DNA from: Channa striata
Lineage: Eukaryota; Chordata; Actinopteri; Anabantiformes; Channidae
DNA: 64,000 nt
Direction of reading: 5' to 3'
NCBI GenBank assembly: GCA_033026295.1
Contig: CM065173.1
Coordinates: 14,818,517-14,882,516, forward strand
Positions within the stretch are counted from its first letter, which is position 1. Each line of letters opens with the position of its first letter. Below, one piece after another: positions 24,476 through 37,443 of the stretch. The position numbers and the translations under genes are program-made. The notes beneath the pieces are model-generated. The model was not told the origin of the DNA and did not search any database. It was given only the letters and a program-made list of their open reading frames with translations.

Positions 24476-25137
24476 GTGTATAAATAAAAGGCCTGTGGAG
24501 TAAAAAGTGAGTAAACGCACTCGGTCACATTCCTACACTGTCCCCGTGTCTCTGTAGGACCGTGTTTTTGTCCCCTGACGGTGAAGTTGGACAGTCAGGA
24601 ATTTTTTTTCCATGCGTCCTTTCGAAAAACTTCCCCGACCAATGGCGGTGCGGCTCTGGTGCAGTGGCCCCGCCCCTCTGCTGCCTGCTCCCACATGTAA
24701 CGCGTCGCTCTCACCCTCCGTCGGGCTGTTGCATTGTCTCACCGGGGACGCGGCAAACCGAGCTCAGCACCGCGGACACTCCACCGGACCGGGAGCCTTT
24801 TACAACTGATATGGAAGGAGGACAAGGTGTCAACGGGAAACTAAGCCTGGATTATTGTTAGACATGGCTCGGTGATGTTTCGGTAGAACCATTTGTCCGA
24901 GTCCTGAGCCAGTGAGCAGGGCTGCCTGAAGCTGCAGCTGCGCGCCACATTACAGATGCTGAGGATTATAGTCTCATTCATGTTGCCTTAAGTCGAGTGG
25001 CGACTATGTTGCTATCGCTGGTCCGGTCCTGCGTTGCGCTCCCTGGACCCTGATCCTTTCATCCCCCTCATCCCCTCCACGGTAACCGAGGCGATCAGCA
25101 GTGCGCACCGGTTCCGCCTGTCCGCTCTCTGACGAGC

Positions 25138-28100
25138 ATGGCCGGCCGCCGCAGCTGCGTAAACTCGCTCTGGTCGGGCAGCGAGCGCGTCCGCATCGGG
25201 GAGCGCCTCAGAGCGACGCTGGCCGGCGTGCTGGAGCTGGAGCTGCTCAGGTGCAAACACCTGGACATGGTGGACACCGCTCTGGACGACCGAGCCTCCG
25301 CTGGCGCCAACGACGAGGCTCCGCGGGCAGAGGAGGGGATCCCAGCCGACAGCACCGCCTCGGAACCCGAGCCCGGCTCTGCGACATCCCGCAGGCAACA
25401 GGTCAGTGAGTGCGTCTGTCAGCTCATTGCCCGGATCTCTACATGACGAGATTATTAAATATGGATGTGGGGATGATGGTGATCTGCCAACGAGCCGGTC
25501 CCTCTGCGGCTCAGTAGACAGATTTTATCGCTGCCTGGCGGCGCACGGTTGTGCCGATAGCAGAGCGCCCAGTTGGCAGAGATGGTGCCAGAGCCCATCC
25601 AAGCCGCCAGATCAGGACACACAGCAGCAGTGTGTGACCGTCACATGGAGCAAATGTTATTGAGGTCAGGGCTCGGGACCAGCTCCTGTCTGGCTGGCCC
25701 TGTGCCATGCCTCAAGGTTATGAAGGAGGATGTGGTGGTGGGATACAGCAACTAAAATCAGGTGTAGGCAGCCTATTAATACACAAGCCAGCAACTAAAT
25801 ACTGCACAATGCATTTTTTGGCTTTGGTCCCACAGCCTATCAGCTGTAAAGGTCACTTTGGCACACAGTTTGCATCGGAATCAATCTGATCACAATATGG
25901 AGGTGGACTCCATCACTGTATGATAACTTGTCCTGAACAGAACGAGCACTTTTGATTTTTTTGTGGTGAATTCCTAAATGTTGGATTAGTGACCCACTCA
26001 CACGAAAACAGAAACAGACATTTTACTGCCTTGTGCTGAAATTGATATGCAGCTGCTTTTGTTATGGGAATGTGGGTTGACATGTAACACAGGATGTCAG
26101 GATGTGAACATCCTGAAGCCTGGAGACTGAGGCTATAGGTAGTTTGTTCCATTGTCTGTGAACATAACATTATTGTGAAGTCATTAGGGCAAAAATCACT
26201 TGACAAACAAAATGATAACATGACAGCGGAGGCACCCAGCAGCATTTTGTGATTAAGGTTCTAAAATTGCAATGGCAACAAGAAAATACTGGGTCTCAAA
26301 AACAATACCAAATGATAAGTACTGGCAGGATTAGTAGATGAATCCATTGGAAAACTGACAGGAAAACAATCTGCTAATAATTTGATAATCAATCATCATT
26401 TTCAACGAAGGAATCCAGTGCCTTTTCTAGTTTTATGTTCTCACATGAGGATTTCGGCTCCTTGTGTGACTGTAAACATTTGTCTTTTTCTTATTTTTTT
26501 AGAACAAACAATGAAAAAGGGCAGAATAAAAGTAGTGATCAATTGCAGACATTAGGAATAGAGTCAGTCTCAGTTTCTCTTGTCATAGTTCTTCAATTTC
26601 CTAATCAATTGCAACTTTTCACAACACAAAGGGCCAGGTTTTAAGGAATGATGGTCCTCTTTCCAGCAGTGAACATCCTCTTTCAATCATTATCAGCATT
26701 GTACAGTATGTGCAGAAATGGACTTTTTTTTATGGGACTGAACTTCAGTGGGATAAAGAGTATGTCGTGTTCTACATAATCAGAGTGATGAATTAAACCA
26801 TGATAGGCTCATGTTGTGTTTAAAGTCTGCTGGCATTGGAGTTGTTTCAGCATTCCAGTCATTTTTGCAGCCAAATATTTAACCAAACTATTCCGTAGTT
26901 ACAACTTCTGAAATGTGAAAATTTGCTGCTTTTGTGTCAAAAACAGTTTGGTTTTACAGGGCTGGGTGGACAATTAGAAGGCGGCGCCTGTAGCTCTGTA
27001 GAAATGTGATGCATTTTAACAAACAAGTTATTGTAGGAAAGTATTTTTAATTTTAGTTTTAGAAACCACCCCAACCTTTCATGCATGAAGAGGTTCTATT
27101 TCCAGCATTCTTTAGGACCAAAACCTGTACACATTGTGCAGTCACATGAATGCATCAGTTTTTCATACACTCTTATCGGTTTTAACAAAGTTCTGATAAA
27201 TTGTGGTCAGAGTTTTGACCTCAGCAGGTACATTAAATGAGTCATCACTAAATACATTATTAACCTTTTATTGTTATCTACAGAAAGCTACATACAATTA
27301 ATCATGGTCACGTTGCACAGAGCGTTATTGCACTGTGAATATGTGTGCATGATACCAATGAGGGGTATTAGTCAGCAGCCTGCAGCACAATAATTCATGT
27401 TCTGTCTAAACTCAGCCACAGCTGTGGTCACCTTTGCAGAACCGTGGTTTTTATTTTACACAGCTATATTAAATCGCATCGCTCGTGGGCCACATTTGAG
27501 AGATAAAAACAACTTGAAATAATCAAAGTTGTTTTTATCAATGCCAAGACAAAAATTGCAGTGCCATCTGAGCAAGGGCATCTGCATGGAAGTGCAGCTC
27601 ATTATGTGCTGCCTTCCTCACCACCCACCTACCAACATCTCCTCTGTGGTTCCCCCCATGGTGCTGAGAGATCCTGTGGAGAGGCCGAGCAGCATTGCTC
27701 ATTCTCACCTCTGAAGGGAGCTGCCAGTGTAGCAGAGCAGCCTGGCACTCTGCCCTCTGCCCGGGCCAGCCTCCGCCAACACATAAACACACACAACATT
27801 TGCATGGAGACAAATAGTAACTGGAAAAAGTGACCACATCAAGTTTAAACACTGCAGCAGCTGGAGGGAGAACAAGGAAGTGACAGTGAATGGAAGGCCC
27901 TGCTGTTTAGACTAGACTAATAGTATATTATTTTATCTGAAATTCTTTATTCACTGCTTTGAAAAACAAATGTTCTGCTTAAAAATATACTTTTTGTAAG
28001 CCGAGGATTAGGTGACTCATAACATAATGCGCTCTACTTTAACTATGTTAACTTTAACTTTGTTTTTTTTTTTTTTTTTGAGGGGGAGGTTAAACTCTTG

Positions 28101-31100
28101 AAATGTGATTCACCTTTTCACTCTCTTAAAAGTGGAGAGAGAGAGGGCAGACGTCATCACTGTGCAAATCCATATATGGCAGGTTGGGATTATGGCTGCA
28201 TGGATCATCTGTGAGGGAAAATGACATTTAAAATGATCTTTTCTGCCAAGATGTGTATTCCAACATTTGTGAAGCTTTATGCATGCAGTCTGTTTCACCA
28301 CGTACCGTTATAGCTCTACGTATTTAGCATGTGCAGTAAGCTTTAGTTTTCAATGTGGAACATTTTATCCTTTCACACTTTTCAGCAGCTCTTCTTGCTT
28401 TTAGAATTGGTATCAAGGTCAGATTGGTGAAATTCTCATTGTTGCTTTTTGGTGTTCAAAAATAGTCCTTCTCGCTAAAGAGAAAAGTCCACAGTAACAG
28501 GAGAAATAGAAATTATTTCACATAATCACCAGAGCTGCAACAACTATTTTGATGATCATGTAATAAATTCACTGGTTTCGGCTGCCTTTTTGTTGTTTTA
28601 ATAATATAGTAAACAGATGGGTAAACAAAAGAAAGGATATGAGGACCTGATGTTTTACTGACTGTGTGCTCTTTTACTGAAAGCAGCTTGTCTTGAATTT
28701 AAGTTCAGTGCATCGTCTTACATGCGGAGCCATTATCCTGACTTGTGGAGTGAGACAGCTTTTGTCTCTGGTTCTTGCCTCAGGATTCTTGTGAGTTCAC
28801 CTGAGCAAGTTTGTAACGCTGATACTCAAAAGACCCAGCTGAATGTTTCAGGAACGCTGGAGCACAGCGCTCCGCTCGTGGTGGTGCAGATGAAGGTACG
28901 CAGTGTGGGCTGTCTTTTAATTTCAATACCACATTAATAATGCATCAAACAATGCTGTGCTGCGTAGAACGAGAAAGTACTTCTCACAAAACACTGGCTA
29001 CATCCTACACTGTTTGACCACATTGTTCTGCCTCAGTACGGCAAGTACTGCAATTTGTCTTGCAGTAATGACACAATGCACTTACTAAGAGGAGGTGTAT
29101 TGCTTGCGCATCTGCGACCACTGTTGCATTATTACCCAATCAACCCATACATTTTCTCCATATTGGACCAGAAGGGCCGCGCTGCTCCCTCATGTGAAGG
29201 AGTATCGTATTACAGCTTTGAGAAGACCCCCACCCACTTGTCTGTCAGCCTCATGTTATTTGATTAGAACTGGTCTGTGTAACATTATATCATGTAACAT
29301 GCAATGCATTGTTGAAGGATAAAATGGAAAAGTAGAAATTGTGTAAGAAAAGAGAAATGAAGGATATGTTTGCACGTATTTATAAATTTGCGGTACTTTA
29401 AAAAAACATAAATTTAAATACAGGCTAGAGAAGGGACGGGACAAACCTGCAGCTGAGGTTTGCAAGTTGCAGAAACATAAACATATGTGCTTTTATGGCA
29501 GCGGGAAAAGAATGGAGCAGAACAGGCGAGAGAACATACATGCAAGTGAAAGTCACAACAAGACTGGGTATGTGTGTTTAGGCTGAGGATGAGTTAAATA
29601 TTTCGCCAGGCCTGTTGTGCTGTTGTGGTTCTGTGTGGGAGGAGAAGCGAGCGAGAGTTAGAGAGCGAGCAGCTGTAGCTATGGTGAGTAGGGGGTGGCT
29701 GGCTCCGAGGATATTATAGAGGAGGAGGTGCTGGGGGGGGGTGATTATTTGTCAAGGGGAGTGTGGAGGAGGTGGGGGTCCTTCAAGATGCCCTTCTCTC
29801 TCACCCGGCAACCACTCACCCCCTTCCCCACCTCACCTCACCCTCCCTCCCTTCACTGCCTTCAGTGACTCATTGCCTTATTTCTCAGTCTGTCTCTTTT
29901 TTTGTCCCTCTCGTCCATTTTGGTCACCCACTCAGCCACGACTCACTGTACATTCAGTGGGAAAAAATAAAAATAAATCAGGGGACACGAGTGAGTCCAA
30001 GTTCCCTCATCTCACAGAGCTGAGATAAGCTTAGAACAGGTCCAAGTCAAAAACTCTTTCTTCCACTTTTTCCCCCCTTCCTCCGCACTTTCCTCTACAG
30101 TCCACCCCCCCACAACCTTCCCTTCTGCCGCTCCGGCTGCTCTTTGTTACGTCATCTGTCCTCTCCTATTATCCTCTGAATCCCCCTCCTCTCCTGTCAC
30201 CCCAGCAGTGAGTCACTACCTGTATTGTTTCCTCAGTAACAAGAGGATTGATCAGTGCCACTCACAGTGTTTCTGTTGTCTGGGCTCTATCACACTAATG
30301 CTGGGGCTCTTGGCCGCTGTCCTGCAGGGCCGGGTTTGGGGATTTAGATGATAATTGGAGGGGGGGTTTACTCAACCAAGCCCCAACTAATCAGACAAAT
30401 GGAGGGACTTTGGTAACTTGACAGGGTGATTGTTGCTGGTATTGTGCGTGCGACCCCATTCCTGACCGTTCCAGTAAGCGCGGTGTGACGTCATCGGACC
30501 GCGTGTCTGGTGAATGATAGAAGGGACACACAACCCTACATGTGTTTTCTCACACACGTCTGATCTCTACTGTGACACACAACCTCAGAGACATTAAGGC
30601 AGTGGTGGAATGTAACAGTAAAATACTTATGAACACCTCAAGTGTTGGGTAGGGTGAAAGGGAGGGCTGGGTGAAACAGCGCGGGTTAAATTCAGACTCC
30701 CATGCCTTAGCCGGGTGCTAACTAATATTTTCAGGTACTTTGAGTATTTCATGCTACCTTGTACCTCACTTCCACTAGACAGAGAAATTGTTTTTATACT
30801 CGTTAAACCACAATTTCTATTTCATATACTTTTCGGATTTCAGAAAACAATAAATTGAGGGGCCCTCTTCACCTTTTCCATATGTTGCATAGTATTAATA
30901 ATCTCTATAATTGCCATTATAATATAAATATGAATAAGTATCATACTACAGAAGAAGTACTTTTACTTTTGGGACCTTAAGTACATTTATTACTGTATTT
31001 GAAAAATTTTGAATGAAGATGTTCACTTGTAATAGACTATTTGTCAGTAGTTATTCTTTTTTTCCACCACAATATTAGAATTTGACATCTATAAAGGCTC

Positions 31101-34100
31101 TTATTTCAGTATAAATGCCTACATTCTTTATGTCTCCTTCACACATTTTCTCTGAGCTGCAGTGAAAGGATAATGACAAACTGTGAATGTGACACTAAAT
31201 GAATATAACTTATAGAAGTTATACACTTAATTTGTCAAACTCTAACTAATAACGCTTCTTATTAACTTAAAGTTTTGTCTCATGTGACTTATAAAAAGTG
31301 CATTAGGTAGATATTTTTTGTGGCTGTGTTCATATGGCACTGGACTATTGTTATTATATACACTTTCAAAATTCTGAACACATCCTTTATACTAAAATAA
31401 AAAACATTTGGGGAAAATTCTTAACAAAAGGTCATTTTTTTGGAGCTTGCAGCCACATCTTGATAATTTAAGTGTGGACTTTTGCTCTTACTTATTTTGC
31501 ATAAAATGGTTGTAGTGATTTCAAACATTACTTAATTTTACTTTTATGAATATTCTGTACATTCATTGCAATACTTAGTGCCCAGTCCACACTGAGATCA
31601 AATTCAAATAAGGTTGGAAGTGCTCCCATACTGTGATAATATGATCACATCAGGTTATCACTGTATAAACATCCCTTAGTTCAGAGTAATGATTCAAAGG
31701 AAACTATGAGAGTTAATTATTGTTTTACATGTGTGAATTAATAAAAGGTCTGGCCTGGAGCTTTTGATTATATCTCCATCGTGATTATATCACCATCTTC
31801 CTGGGCAACTGGGCAAACTAATTCTGTGGAAGCTCACCCATGACAGTATTTCACCAGTTACTAAATAGACCATTTAGTGAGTCAGCTGTTTTTTTTTTAA
31901 GGCCACGAATGAACCTTCAGTCTAAAAATTGTGAATTATGTGCAAATATACAATTAGGGTATAAGCCGGATTGGGAAAACAATTGTATTAATGTTGGATA
32001 TGTTGCTTTGGATAAAAGTGTCTGCCAAATGACTAAATGTAAATGTAAATAATCACAATACTATCACCTTAATATCACAACATTGATTTTGTCTTGGACT
32101 ATACATGTAGATCTTTTTAATTTACCAGCCTTCTTATTCATACAGACAATCATTGTTTATGCATGTTTGTTAAAGAGTTTATCATGTAATATTTTGTCCA
32201 TATTGCTCAGCTCTAATTAATCATGTCTGTGTTGTTTTTCCAGGCTCCCTCTCCATCAGATATAGTTGAATTACCCTGTCATAGCAGCTCTGAGGACTGT
32301 GGCAGTAATTTAGGGGATGGAGCAGTCCACTCCTCATCTGGCAGAGGAAGTAATTCCCGCTGGTCTACCCTGTCCTGGGACACCCCGTCTGACCTACTGT
32401 CTCCCCCAACACCAGAACCCAGTGGTATGGTCCTCATGGACAGTGACTCCAGACCCAGTTCAGGTAAACACACACAAATGAAAATAGCAGGGATCATGTA
32501 ATAACAGCACTGACCTGTTCAGTAACCAACATAGTTTGCCAGCTTGAGAGAAGTCCATTAAATATTAACGGAATTCTTTTTACTTTGTTTACTTGCACTC
32601 TGCGTGACTTTGCACTGACTCATTCAGTTTCCTTCTGTCTCAACACCCAACTCAGACATTTCTAAATTTGCTTTTCGGTCCTACACACCTTCTTTTGCAC
32701 TTGTCACTACTTTCTTGTAGAGCCCATCAGAAAACTGGAAAAAAAAAATTAAAATCAAATGTAATAACTTGAAAGATATTATTTAATGAAAATTGTTTAT
32801 AGTTTTACTGTTTTTAAGTGACTTGTGATATTTTCCAACTGTGTAAGTGTTGGATTTGCATTGAACTACCTTCATGTAGCTTGTTAGTCACGCACTTGAT
32901 CCATGTGACTCTTTTGGAATCTATGTTAATGAAGTTCCAGTTTCTGTGTAGGTGATGTCTTTGTTTAGCTAGTATTTTCTGACCTCACTACTTATTTCTC
33001 TTTCTATACAACTAAACTAACACTATTCCTAAAATATGTCAACAAAACGGATTTTTTTCCCTCTCTCATTAAGGTTTCTATTCGGTGAGTGGGAGCTCTC
33101 TGTCAGACTCTTGCTACTCTGTGTCCAGTGAGGCTGCTCAGGGAGGACCAGTGCCATTGCCCAGACCACTGAAGCTGTGGGAGCAGGTTCCTCTGTCTGC
33201 TGACAACAATGAGAACCTGTGGTCAGAAGGTGCAGTGCAGCAGCAGGAGCAGCAGCAGCAGCAGAAGCCTGTACTGCCGGACAGCCAGGAAAATCCCAAA
33301 TCAACAGAAGGGTCACCGGCGTCTGGTAAGCTGCTGCAGATCATGGATTCGTGTTGTGTCATTTTCAGTCGTAGTTGAGTATCTTTAGACATCAGTGGAG
33401 GTTATACATCTAATAACAGATGCATAAATAATTGTGGAATGTTTAAAAAAGGCCCCATTTCCATATCTTGTCTCTTACAGTTCCATGTGACCTTGAAAAT
33501 ACTGGTCTGAGCTTCTTGTCAGACCTATGTTCAGGACTTGGCGACTCCCTGATTGTTTCCCTCCTACCACTTATTGATCCCACCTCTTGTTCATCAACCT
33601 CCTCCCTTCAACCAAAACTCCAGCTGGACCCTTGCTACTGTACAGATTTGGTGTCCCGTCGGACCAAAGAGGTTTACCCATACCCCAGTCCGCTGCATGC
33701 CGTCGCCCTCCAAAGCCCCCTCTTTACCTTGCAGAGCCAGGAGCAGTCGGCCTCTCCAAGTCCTGAAGGACCCCAACATGATGAACTACTGGAGTCTAAC
33801 TGTGACCCAGCTCTGCCTCTCCCACCCCAGCAACCCCCCGTACCGGCTTCTATCACTCAGCTGGAGCAGTATATCTCTCGGTTGGCTCACCAGTACCTCA
33901 GTCGGGTGACCTCTTCCACATCTGATCTCACTTCAGCTGCAACCTCTGGTCCAGTTATGCACAGAGGCCTTTGTACCCCTGGAAAAAGTCATGGTTCCAC
34001 TCAGTCCCTCTCTGCCTTTGAGAGCCGCAGTACACCCATCACCCTACCAGGGGGCAGCATCACTCCCTGTAAGTCATTGCTGGGAAACTCAGCAAGAGTC

Positions 34101-36017
34101 AGCCTCAGTGCTACTGGGAAGAAAGCCACCAGAAACTCAATCAACTTGGGTAACCTTCCCTCAGCAACAGGAGAGGACTTGAACATAAATCTGCATCTCA
34201 ATCTCAACTTGAACCTGGCCCCAGGACTAAATTCTAGTCGAGGACTTGTGGACAATACCCAAAATGGCAGTTGTGGCACTCTGAGGAGTGACGTTGCTGC
34301 AACTCCCACCTCCTCCACTTTATCACTTTCCTCCACTACACCCACACCAGCACTTAGAACCCGTCCTCGCATTTCAACTTGTCCAAGTAGTTTAAGCCAC
34401 CGCAGTTCCCTAGAGGTTACTTCAGGGTCTGGACCCAGTTCAGGATTCGGGTCATCTGCCTTCTGTCGTTCATTAGACTGGAGCAGTGGGGCTCCAGTTG
34501 AGGCTGGACCATCAGTGTATGGTACAAATGCTGGATCAGCTCCTGGGTCTCAGCGGTGCAGCTTGATCCAAGAGTCCAGCTCCAGTCCCAAGCTAAGTGA
34601 AGACTCCCCTATGGTGGGTGAAATCTCCCGCCTCTCTGGCCTTTCCAGGGCTGTTGTGGTCGGATTGATGGAACAAGGTGTAGAGCTGGATATTGACTGC
34701 TTTCAAACAGACACTAAAGATGAGGTAAGAGGGCACAGTAAAACTCACCTGACAGCCCAGACAGATCAATCACATGACTATAATGGACAGAATGACCTGA
34801 ATCCCCAGAGACCAATACAGTTATCTCTCAGTGTCACGCATTCCCCGCAGTCTCAGTCTAGTCTTACTCCCCCTCTTTCACATTCCAGCAGCCCTATACA
34901 TCCTTACCAGTCTATCCATATTCCCTCGCCCCATTACTCATCACACTGCCACTACCAGCAGATCTCTTCCCCATCTGACCTTCCCTCTTCTACAGCCTCC
35001 TCCCCTGCCTCCCGCCCTACCCCCAGAGGCCGCTCACCTCCACGGCCTCTCAAGCTCTCGCCCCTGGGCGCCACCCCTCTCTCAGTTTTTCGTAGGGATG
35101 CACCATTCCAGTGCTCCCTGCCCCGCACTAGGACCTCTCCTTTGGAGCATGGTGGTATCCAACCAAGGGGTGGATCGCTGCGGCAGAGTGCAGGAGGAAG
35201 TGGAGGTAGCAGCGGATGGAAGAGAATGGAGGGAGAGGGGCTGTACAGAGGGAAGCATGCCTCACACAAGCTAATCAGGGCAGCCACAGTTAGCAGCTAT
35301 GCCAAGAGAGAAGACTGCAGCTCCGTTTGGGCTGAGGAAGAGCAGAGAGAGCAAACGACAGCCCAAACACCAAAAAAGACCTCTAACAGACTTTGGAGGG
35401 GCTTTGAGGGACGCCTCTGGGGAAAAGAGTCCGAAAGTGAAAGGGAGGAGATGGACAGAGCTGAATATGGCTACGGATGGAGGAGAAACAGTGTTGGAAG
35501 CTGGAGAAAGGAACACCTAAGGGTGAAGGCCACTACTCATGACAAGAGACCAAAAGTGGATAATTCCCCTGTGTTCTCAAAGAAGAGGGGGAAGGAAGAT
35601 GGGGAAAGACGCAGCTCTAGCCTCAGGCTTTCTAGGAGAGCTCTTTTTAGGAGTGAGTCCCAGGGTTTGCTGGTGCCTCGTAATCACTACAGGGAGCCCT
35701 CAAGGCGGGCACACTGGGTCTCCTCCTTGGATGTGGGACAAGGGGGTATGGGCATTAGCAAAGATGAAGGGGCCAGACTCCTAAGAGCAAAAGAGGAAAA
35801 ATGTTTGTCCTCCACTGCCAGTCTCTTCAACCTTTCTCGCTCTCAGAGCCTGGAGGGCAGCTGCCATTCCCTCTCACCTCTGTCCTCCCCCTCCTTTTCT
35901 CCATCCCCACCTCCACGGATGCCCCTCCAGCGCTCTCGATCACTTAGGGACTTGGGGAGAAAAGTGTTTGGCTCCATGAGATCCTTAAGTCTCAAACGGA
36001 AGCCATCCAAGAAGTGA
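25138..36017 (+). CDS. dact4: Dapper/DACT family protein (probable dact4)
   Basis: Firm coding exons are 25138-25401, 32244-32463, 33074-33325 and 33481-36017 (phases 0, 1, 1); a possible exon at 28704-28895 is listed separately. Without it the protein is 1090 aa, with it 1154. DACT proteins are cytoplasmic scaffolds that bind Dishevelled and tune Wnt and TGF-beta/Nodal signalling. Evidence: the N-terminal RLRATLAGVLELELLR block matches the DACT RxxATLAGLxELExLR motif; DSRPSSG|FYSVSG spans an intron at the same place as DSRPSSG|FYELSDG in DACT1; and VYPYPSPLHAVALQSPLF is the DACT family box. The rest is Ser/Pro-rich and low complexity. A Gln run from CAG/CAA codons lies at 33236-33269. The protein ends LSLKRKPSKK and lacks the MTTV PDZ ligand of DACT1-3. 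Gene neighbours (EHD1, TTC9C, DPF2) make it the 11q13-type paralogue, hence dact4; family membership is sure, the number is inferred. Confidence 0.82.
28704..28895 (+). CDS. Possible extra dact4 exon (tentative)
   Basis: A 64-codon open stretch after an AAG acceptor (CTTGTCTTGAATTTAAG) and before a good donor (ATGAAG|GTACGC). Both borders are phase 0, so it fits between the exons ending 25401 and starting 32244; skipping it also keeps frame. It encodes SYMRSHYPDLWSETAF and SPEQVCNADTQKTQLNVSG, which is not the leucine-zipper region expected at this point in DACT proteins. It could be a divergent exon or chance. Confidence 0.3.
32002..32050 (+). mobile_element. SINE/LINE-type 3' tail
   Basis: TTGCTTTGGATAAAAGTGTC followed by TGCCAAATGACTAAATGTAA and AATGTAAAT is the common 3' end shared by teleost SINEs. 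Upstream sequence shows no clear head, so only the end is called. Confidence 0.75.
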
Positions 36018-37443
36018 CACTTGTACAATAAATTATCATCACAGTTAGATGGTTCTTCCATGTGTTAACCAGTGATTGTTGGTATTAAATTCTATGTAAA
36101 TGAAAGTGCCATTGTTTTTAGTTTTAAAAGCTTCAAAGATTTATGATGAATTAGACAGATGGTTCTATAATAGTAGCCATAAGATGTCTGCCAGTCCTTC
36201 CATTCCATTACCAACATGATGGAAGTTCCTCACAGGCACATTAAATCTGCAAAACCTACAAATGTCATTCTTGGATCACATTACAAAATATCTGTGAACT
36301 TTATTCTGTTTCTGCAGAAAAATCAGTGCTTAGTAGCTAAAAGATTACCCTGCATCTTTTTCTTCACTGACAATAAATCCTTGTACATTATACAAGCTAG
36401 TCCTGTAGGATGGAAAAGGTCCACAGAGAAAGATGAGGAAAGAAGATATTGGTGACAGCTTCATTTAACTGGATTAACAATTCATATTAGGGGCTTTAAA
36501 GAACATAATGCTTTTAATAATTAAGGTTTCAGTGAAATTTTTCATAGTATGAATGCTGCTTTAAAGGATCTGAAATGTCAGTCTTATCCAGCCTTTTGTG
36601 ACAAAAAAAAGCCCAATTTAAAAATACTCAGTATGAACTATTGAAGTGTCAATGTGCACCATTACATATTGGCTGAATTTCTGTAACCATGAGGATGAAA
36701 GTGTACATGACACACCCCTGCATGCTGCTCTGTGACTTGTTCAGTAATTATAGATATTGTTAGAATGTGATATTTCTTTGTTAATGCACAATTATTGCCT
36801 CTGAAATACAATCATATTGGCCAGATAATGACCAAAACCAAGCAAATACTCTTTAACTTGATATTGTGCTCAGGATTTTCAAATAAATATCAAATTAATA
36901 AAATAGTTATGAGACGAAATGTGGATTCTCGTGGCTAACAATTACTAAAATACTGATAATTAAACTTGTATGTCTGAAATGTTATTTATAAACAATAAAT
37001 GACTTTGGTAAGAAGATATCTGAGCTTGGACACCATTTATAAAAATATTTTACTTTAATAAAAAGCAACATCATAACACAGACCAGACAACTGAAATCAT
37101 TGAGGCAATATCTGAACTTTGAAAAGTGCATAACGAATCTCACTTTAGCTTTCAGTATTTTTGTGAAATGGCTAAAACATACTGAGCTCAGTTTCTTGGT
37201 TGCTAGGAAACTAACTTTACTGTCCACTCCTTTCTATTTTGAGCAGCAACATCTCTCTTCTACTGACTGCATTACATATTCTGAGCCATCCTTACTTCCA
37301 TATAATTATCTCATCAAACACCTAAACGAGACACTAGTAACATTAGTGATTAAAAATGTTTGAACATTCTTCAGTTTGTGATAAGCTGAGGTTGAACAGT
37401 CTCTCTCAGGTTGAGGTTTAATTTAGCAAGCTCAATTGGCAGG
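36018..37443. other. Convergent 3' region, dact4 / ttc9c
   Basis: AT-rich, no coding signal. Candidate plus-strand AATAAA signals for dact4 occur at 36028 (only about 10 nt past the stop) and again near 36371 and 36881; the longer options are more plausible. The ttc9c 3' UTR runs in from the right. The two genes converge with 1.4 kb between stop codons. Confidence 0.6.

Larger units (their letters stand above)
22308..25100. other. Intergenic, LC3C gene to dact4
   Basis: Non-coding apart from repeats: dispersed repeat copy B (23583-23645), a tRNA-derived SINE (23652-23877) and a CTAA microsatellite (24439-24474). GC and CpG content rises from about 24540 into the dact4 first exon. The divergent LC3C and dact4 promoters must both lie here. 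Confidence 0.6.
25402..32243 (+). other. dact4 large intron region
   Basis: 6.8 kb between the first and the next firm dact4 exon. It contains the tentative exon 28704-28895, pyrimidine-rich tracts at 29820-30200 (many CCTCC/CCCTC runs), and a SINE tail at 32002-32050. No leucine-zipper-like exon was found by reading all three forward frames. Confidence 0.6.

Noticed and set aside
27529..27852. Open frames on both strands within the dact4 intron
   Set aside because: A plus frame could be an exon (VPSEQGHLHGSAAHYVLPSS) but splice phase and DACT similarity are lacking.
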